The position numbers were made by a program, and so were the translations under genes. Below, piece after piece: positions 14,651 to 18,188 of a stretch of DNA of 18,188 nucleotides (its first letter is position 1; each line of letters begins with the position of its first letter). Source of the stretch: an uncultured Candidatus Saccharibacteria bacterium (GTDB lineage Bacteria; Patescibacteriota; Saccharimonadia; Saccharimonadales; Saccharimonadaceae); NCBI GenBank assembly GCA_947364965.1, contig CANAUU010000008.1, positions 1-18,188 on the forward strand, given 5' to 3'. Under the pieces are notes generated by a model. That model worked only from the letters and a program-made list of their open reading frames with translations, did no database searches and was not told the origin of the DNA.

Positions 14651-14800
14651 CTAAAGACAGTGGCGGAGTTTAACAGGGAATGAATCGTATTCTGGCGCGC
14701 ATAATCGCCAAAATATACCACGAAAATCGTTGTAATTTTTACAACACAACAATTTCTCCCTGCTAACCAATCTCTTAATCATGCTACCGAGGAAATATCT
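14651..14800 (+). promoter_or_regulatory. L10 leader (ribosomal protein autoregulatory RNA)
   Basis: The 5' strand has CTAAAGACAGTGGC and the 3' strand CTTAATCATGCTACCGAGG, matching the known L10 leader pattern (AAGACxGTxGG, then CTTAAT and CTxCCGAGG). GTGGC (14660-14664) pairs with GCTAC (14783-14787), CAGGGA (14674-14679) with TCCCTG (14757-14762). Two inner hairpins are TGGCG/CGCCA (14693-14710) and TTGTAA/TTACAA (14730-14744). In other bacteria the L10-L12 complex binds this kinked stem and represses rplJL. Confidence 0.78.
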
Positions 14801-14873
14801 CTAGGGGTCTTCAAGGGTAACGAACTATTAACAACTTGCTAGCAGAACTTCTAGCCCCGCGCTTACGAAACTT

Positions 14874-14901
14874 TGACAAACCGCCAAAAGCGGCTGTCAA
14901 A
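14874..14901 (+). promoter_or_regulatory. Hairpin in the distal rplJ leader
   Basis: TTTGACA and CCGC pair with GCGG and TGTCAAA (about 14873-14900), with loop CAAAA, some 65 nt before the rplJ start. No U-tract follows, so it is not a normal terminator; it may be the regulatory half of the L10 leader or a processing site. Confidence 0.45.
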
Positions 14902-14965
14902 AAGTCGCCCAAGACAATTACCAAAAAGCAAAAGGGCTTACATAAAACTTAACCAAGGAACTTTT

Positions 14966-15487
14966 ATGGCAATTTCAAAAGCGAAAAAAGATACTTTGGT
15001 TGCTGATTTGACCGCGCTCCTCACCGACGCGAAATTGACCGCCTACGCCCGTTATCAGGGTCTGACCGTTGCCGAGCTCCAAGAACTCCGCAAGGCCGCC
15101 CGCGAAGCTGGCGTCAAGATCAAGGTCGTCAAGAATCGTCTCGTGCGCGTCGCCATGAACGAAATCGCTCTCTACAAAGATACCGACACCACCGGTTTGA
15201 CCGGTCAGTTGGTTTACGCGATTTCCGACAACGACGAAGTCGCTCCGGCGAAAGTTTTGGCTGAATTCGCCAAAACTCACCCAGCGCTCGAGTTGGCTGG
15301 TGGCTTCAACGACACCGGCAAGTCTCTCGACCAGGCCGAGATCAACACTCTCGCCAAAATGCCGTCGAAGAACGAGCTCATCGCTCAGGTCGTCGCTCAG
15401 CTTCTTTCGCCCATCAACGACACCGTCTCCGGCATCTCTGGTGGCCTTTCCGGAATTATTTCCGGTCTCGAAGCTGCGAAAAATTAG
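14966..15487 (+). CDS. rplJ: 50S ribosomal protein L10
   Basis: A 173-residue protein, normal for L10. L10 is the base of the ribosomal stalk: its N-terminal domain binds 23S rRNA beside L11 and its C-terminal helix carries L12 dimers. The N-terminal part MAISKAKKDTLVADL and LTVAELQELRKAAREAGVKI, with VVKNRL, is typical, as is LPSKNELIA-like MPSKNELIAQV. The start is ATG 14966 behind AAGGAAC; the open frame reaches back to 14873, but those residues are coded by the leader hairpin and are not L10-like. It shares a transcript with rplL across a 162-nt gap that holds a large hairpin. Confidence 0.96.
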   Translation: MAISKAKKDTLVADLTALLTDAKLTAYARYQGLTVAELQELRKAAREAGVKIKVVKNRLVRVAMNEIALYKDTDTTGLTGQLVYAISDNDEVAPAKVLAEFAKTHPALELAGGFNDTGKSLDQAEINTLAKMPSKNELIAQVVAQLLSPINDTVSGISGGLSGIISGLEAAKN

Positions 15488-15522
15488 CAATCAACCCCAT
15501 ATAGCAATAAGCATTTATACGC

Positions 15523-15631
15523 GATAACTCATCTCTTTTTAAGAAGATCCGGAGCTACGGCGAGGACTAGCGCGCCATACCCGCAACGGCGGGCTATGGC
15601 GACGCGCTTCTTAAAAAGATAATGAGTTATC
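15523..15631 (+). repeat. 109-nt long hairpin between rplJ and rplL
   Basis: GATAACTCAT (15523-15532) pairs with ATGAGTTATC (15622-15631), and TCTTTTTAAGAAG (15534-15546) with CTTCTTAAAAAGA (15607-15619): 23 pairs with one small internal loop. Inside, CGCCATA and CCCGC pair with GCGGG and TATGGCG (15573-15601, loop AACG). A 23-nt unpaired stretch (15547-15569) lies only on the 5' side. It ends 4 nt before the rplL AAAGGA site. It could be an RNase III-type processing or stability element, or a small inserted inverted-repeat element. Confidence 0.8.
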
Positions 15632-15649
15632 ATTAGAAAGGATTATCAA

Positions 15650-16030
15650 ATGGCTACAGATATCAAAGCATTAGCCGAACAGTTGGTCAACATGACCATC
15701 CTCGAGGTCAACGAACTCAAAAACGTTCTCAAAGATGAATACGGCATCGAGCCGGCTGCTGCTGCAGTCGCCGTTGCTGCTGCTCCTGCCGAAGGCGGTG
15801 CTGCTGCCGATGAAGGCAAATCTGAATTCGACGTCGTCTTGAAAGACGCCGGCGCTCAGAAAATCGCCGTCATCAAAGCCGTGAAAGAAATCACCGGTCT
15901 CGGTCTCGGTGAAGCTAAGGCTATCGTCGATGGCGCTCCTGCCACCGTCAAAGAAAAAGTCGCCAAAGCTGACGCTGAAACCATGAAGAAAACCTTGGAA
16001 GAAGCTGGCGCTACCGTCGAGCTCGCCTAA
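15650..16030 (+). CDS. rplL: 50S ribosomal protein L7/L12
   Basis: A 126-residue acidic protein of typical length. The N-terminal dimerisation domain (1-33) contains [20 protein letters not shown]. The hinge (36-55) is the usual Ala/Gly-rich stretch. The C-terminal domain, [20 protein letters not shown] then [15 protein letters not shown], is the part that recruits translation GTPases. AAAGGA is 9 nt before the ATG. It needs several copies per ribosome, so expression above rplJ is expected. The hairpin upstream could separate the two messages. A terminator follows at 16062. Confidence 0.97.
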   Translation: MATDIKALAEQLVNMTILEVNELKNVLKDEYGIEPAAAAVAVAAAPAEGGAAADEGKSEFDVVLKDAGAQKIAVIKAVKEITGLGLGEAKAIVDGAPATVKEKVAKADAETMKKTLEEAGATVELA

Positions 16031-16061
16031 GTTTATCTCTGTTAGCAAGTTGCTTTATTAG

Positions 16062-16095
16062 CTGGACTTTCTCCTTATGGGAAGTCCAGTTTTTT
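16062..16095 (+). terminator. rplJL terminator
   Basis: CTGGACTT (16062-16069) pairs with AAGTCCAG (16082-16089) across a 12-nt loop, then TTTTTT. Confidence 0.85.
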
Positions 16096-16119
16096 GTATA
16101 CCCAAAACCCAGCTAAGCC

Positions 16120-16216
16120 AGTGGATGATTATTTGTTTTAACCTCACACTCTAGCTACTCGCACCGGCAAGAAAGAATGGGACCGGTGGACGGGTGTTTG
16201 TTTTCGTCTCACATTC
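16120..16216 (+). repeat. Degenerate direct repeat around a CACCGG hairpin
   Basis: Bases 16120-16151 and 16185-16216 align at roughly 22 of 32 positions, sharing GTGGA, TTTGTTTT and CTCACA. Between and overlapping them CACCGG (16162-16167) pairs with CCGGTG (16183-16188). No gene or known repeat family is recognised. Confidence 0.45.
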
Positions 16217-16242
16217 CATCACCAAACTTATTTTGCTTATGC

Positions 16243-16248
16243 TATAAT
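16243..16248 (+). promoter_or_regulatory. Promoter (TATAAT) of the exported protein gene at 16434
   Basis: TTATGCTATAATAG gives TATAAT (16243-16248) with TGC before it. The -35 region is poor (CACCAA at 17 nt). The transcript has a leader of about 180 nt. GTTTGAT (16260-16266) pairs with ATTAAAC (16276-16282) across a GGGAGGG-containing loop; other hairpins are small. Confidence 0.65.
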
Positions 16249-16433
16249 AGAACAATGTTGTTTGATCGGGAGGGAATTAAACCGCATTTTTATTGCTTAT
16301 CGTAGTTCAGCCAGCGCTAGAACCACAAAACGCTCCAGCGTAAAAACATTACGGAACGCACCCGAACCACGTAAGCAAGTCCTTTACCATCAAATAGCAC
16401 AAGCTAAAAGAAAAAATTGAAGGAGGAACCCCC

Positions 16434-17492
16434 ATGAAAACCCAGACCCCGCTTCGCTACACCGCCTATACCGGCAGTCGCCGCCGTATCCAGCCCATCT
16501 ACGTCCAGTTCGCAAGCCCCGTCCGCACCCAGACCCGCTCCACGCCTCTTCCGACCATCCTCTGCGTGTTGGCGTTAGCCCTATTCGCGATGTTCACTCT
16601 CAGCCATCTCTCTTATCCTGCCTATGCTGCCGACTCGGACAGCACATATCAAACCCACGCCGACCCCAAACCGACCGCCCCGAAAGTCCTCACTACCGAG
16701 CCCACAAATCTCCTCGAAAACTCCGCTACGACCGACCATATCACCAATCTCAACACCCAAACGACCCCGTCCGCCAACCCCATCACGGCTTCCGCTAAGA
16801 ACCCTGACGCTACCTACATCTATATCTCCTGCCCTATCGAAATCTACCGCGGCACCCTCGATAACAACGAACCAGCCGAGTATCTGGTCGACGATTTCGA
16901 GGACATTCCAGAACATTGGCTCTATGTCCTCACCCCGCTCAACTCCGGAGAGAACTACTTTTTCACTCTCGATCTCGCCTGCCGCACCGAAAGCTCTCCC
17001 CTCAAAGGCGATATTTCTACCACCTATAGTAGCTACGTCCCCGACGACGGCAGCCTTGGCACTGTGCGCATCGAAGCCACCGAAGAGATCGCCCCGAACA
17101 CCTTCCTCGTCTATTATGGCGAGCTCAAATATATTTCCGATTGCTCCAGCCTCACCTCCGACCCATCCGACAACACCGCAGCCACCTTCTGTCTCACCCA
17201 AAACAGCTACGGTCACATCTACGACCACCATCTGTTCTATTTCAGCCTCACCACCACCGACCTCCCCACGCACACCCAGCCTGTGAGCGAACTGCGCGCT
17301 AGCCACCTTTCCGACCCTGCCGTCCAGGCTAGCGTCTCTATCGCTGGCAACGCCGAGTGTCAAGGCACCGTCTACGACGAGGACCTACTCCAATCTGACT
17401 ATATGTATCCCTATCGCAAATACGACCCCGCCGACGGCAGCCAGCCAGAAAACGTAGCCTATAATAGCAGCACACTCAGTACCCTCGTCTAG
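16434..17492 (+). CDS. Exported protein of unknown function
   Basis: A 352-residue protein; AAGGAGG is 9 nt before the ATG. The first 40 residues are basic and polar, followed by a hydrophobic segment (about 42-60) and a signal-peptidase-like site after AYAA (about 66), so it is secreted or anchored with a long basic N-region. Residues about 67-118 are a Thr/Pro/Asn-rich linker. The rest looks like a strand-rich domain: ATYIYISCPIEIYRGTLDNN, WLYVLTPLNSGENYFFTLDL, VRIEATEEIAPNTFLVYYGE. It contains Cys residues that could pair (near 132, 183, 236, 253 and 317). No C-terminal anchor and no known family. It is a single-gene unit with a terminator at 17632. Confidence 0.75.
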   Translation: MKTQTPLRYTAYTGSRRRIQPIYVQFASPVRTQTRSTPLPTILCVLALALFAMFTLSHLSYPAYAADSDSTYQTHADPKPTAPKVLTTEPTNLLENSATTDHITNLNTQTTPSANPITASAKNPDATYIYISCPIEIYRGTLDNNEPAEYLVDDFEDIPEHWLYVLTPLNSGENYFFTLDLACRTESSPLKGDISTTYSSYVPDDGSLGTVRIEATEEIAPNTFLVYYGELKYISDCSSLTSDPSDNTAATFCLTQNSYGHIYDHHLFYFSLTTTDLPTHTQPVSELRASHLSDPAVQASVSIAGNAECQGTVYDEDLLQSDYMYPYRKYDPADGSQPENVAYNSSTLSTLV

Positions 17493-17631
17493 CTCTCCCA
17501 TAACCCGAAGCCAGTCAGCTAATCGTCCATAATACGAAAGCCGCCAACCTGACTGCCCGTCCAAACTTTCTTCTAGCCAAGCGTCGCTCTCGAGCCCCGC
17601 TCAACGCCGCCTAATGTGCTATTTATATATA

Positions 17632-17660
17632 GGGGAGCAGCCCGCCTGCTCCCCGTTTTT
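17632..17660 (+). terminator. Terminator after the 16434 gene
   Basis: GGGGAGCAG (17632-17640), loop CCCGC and CTGCTCCCC (17646-17654), then G and TTTTT. Strong. The 3' region 17493-17631 before it shows nothing else that I recognise. Confidence 0.9.
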
Positions 17661-17715
17661 AATGCTAATTTCACCCAAATTGCTCACTTTTTCGCACAAC
17701 TCATTTTGTTTGTGG

Positions 17716-17721
17716 TACAAT
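17716..17721 (+). promoter_or_regulatory. Promoter of the structured leader RNA
   Basis: TTTGTGGTACAATG gives TACAAT (17716-17721) with TGG before it; the -35 is weak. The start should be about 17727, the first base of the closing stem. Confidence 0.65.
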
Positions 17722-17726
17722 GAAAC

Positions 17727-17969
17727 TGTCCATTCTAATTAATAAAGCACTGACGTTTTTTGTGAAACGCTGATTAAGGTTAGAATTATATGAAATGCCG
17801 GAAACGGCACCGCATGTAATGCATCTCATGTATTCTAATTCGGAATCAGTGCATTAATCGGAATGGACACCCATGCGGTGTCGTTTTTGGTTTGAGCTTC
17901 GCGCATTTGGAGGCACGAACTCACAACGAAACGGCTCGCAGGGTGTCTATTACCTAAAAGGAGGGCTGT
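17727..17969 (+). ncRNA. Structured leader RNA, riboswitch-like, class not recognised
   Basis: Stems seen: P1 TGTCCATTC (17727-17735) with GAATGGACA (17861-17869); P2 TTAAT and GCACTGA (17739-17753, AAA bulge) with TCAGTGC and ATTAA (17846-17857); a small CGTTT/AAACG hairpin (17754-17769); P4 TTAGAAT (from 17780) with ATTCTAA (to 17838); TGCCG-GAAA-CGGCA (17796-17809); GCAT/ATGC (17812-17822). After P1 comes a terminator-like stem. 17808-17816 is fully complementary to 17872-17880, and 17862-17872 can pair with 17941-17951. No known class fits. Alternative: a 6S-like RNA of about 160 nt. Confidence 0.65.
17866..17888 (+). terminator. Terminator-like hairpin overlapping the leader's closing stem
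   Basis: GACACC (17866-17871), loop CATGC, then GGTGTC (17877-17882), G and TTTTT (17884-17888). The 5' arm shares 17866-17869 with the 3' arm of P1, so both cannot form fully. The 3' arm and loop also overlap the 17872-17880 pairing site. Confidence 0.6.
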
Positions 17970-17970
17970 G

Positions 17971-18188
17971 ATGCGAAGCCAAACAAAACAACAATGCCAA
18001 GCCGCGCGCTTGCGCCAATATAGAAATTTTAATGCGTTAGGAAAAATTAGTTCTGTAGGTCTTGCCATGTTAGGTCTACTCGTCATCAACCCCACTTCCA
18101 CACCCGCCCACGCCTACACTCCCGAAGAGCGCGAAGAAGGCTCAGCAGTCTCTTCCGTCTCTATCTCCTTCTCCCCCAGCTCCGGTAG
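17971..18188 (+). CDS. Exported protein, N-terminal part only
   Basis: The open frame runs off the window end after 72 codons. AAAAGGAGGG lies 5 nt before the ATG. Residues 1-25 are basic (MRSQTKQQCQAARLRQYRNF), then a hydrophobic stretch LAMLGLLVI and a signal-peptidase-like AHA near residue 50, followed by a Ser/Glu-rich mature start (EEREEGSAVSSVSISFSPSS), typical of surface proteins in this type of genome. It is controlled by the structured leader at 17727. The rest of the protein and its function cannot be judged. Confidence 0.75.
   Translation, partial: MRSQTKQQCQAARLRQYRNFNALGKISSVGLAMLGLLVINPTSTPAHAYTPEEREEGSAVSSVSISFSPSSG

Noticed and set aside
16120..16216. CRISPR array
   Set aside because: Only two diverged copies, with no regular repeat-spacer pattern.

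Overview
The window looks like a stretch of a Patescibacteria (CPR) chromosome, most likely a Saccharibacteria (TM7)-type genome. This is inferred from the mix of genes; no 16S gene is present. The genome is close to half GC with C-rich third codon positions, uses strong Shine-Dalgarno sites (AGGAGG, AAAGGA), and has short genes for ribosome and Sec parts set among signal-peptide and membrane proteins without obvious relatives. The standard code fits: UGA is never needed as a sense codon. However, all 16 stop codons that can be seen are UAA (11) or UAG (5).

The backbone is the old bacterial order secE-nusG-rplK-rplA-rplJ-rplL, all on the + strand, but split up. secE-nusG (4641-5827) is followed by a minus-strand membrane-anchored protein (5887-6471). 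rplK (6663-7091) is followed by a three-gene membrane/zinc-ribbon operon (7311-9070) and a lipoprotein (9412-10518). rplA (10771-11760) is followed by an SDR dehydrogenase (11844-13001) and a frameshifted lipoprotein-like gene (13223-14475). rplJ and rplL (14966-16030) stay together. Most units have their own promoter, usually TTGNNA, a 17-nt spacer and TANAAT, and their own intrinsic terminator. On the left are a frameshifted secreted protein (minus, 1-400), a fibro-slime domain surface protein (642-2813), a minus-strand tRNA-Gln(CUG) and a multi-pass membrane protein (3453-4262). On the right are two exported proteins, the last cut by the window edge.

The most interesting material is in the leaders. 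Upstream of the last gene (17727-17970) is an RNA with its own promoter, a 9-bp closing stem, internal stems including a GAAA-capped hairpin, a terminator-like hairpin that shares bases with the closing stem, and two further long-range complementarities that compete with these. It reads as an unrecognised riboswitch-like leader, or a 6S-like RNA. Other structured elements are a 109-nt hairpin between rplJ and rplL, a recognisable L10 leader before rplJ, a terminator-like hairpin within a few bases of the secE-nusG transcription start, three stacked hairpins after rplK, and switch-like or stem-bounded leaders before the genes at 9412 and 3453.

Two surface-protein genes (1-400 minus and 13223-14475) are broken by single frameshifts that leave conserved-looking sequence on both sides.
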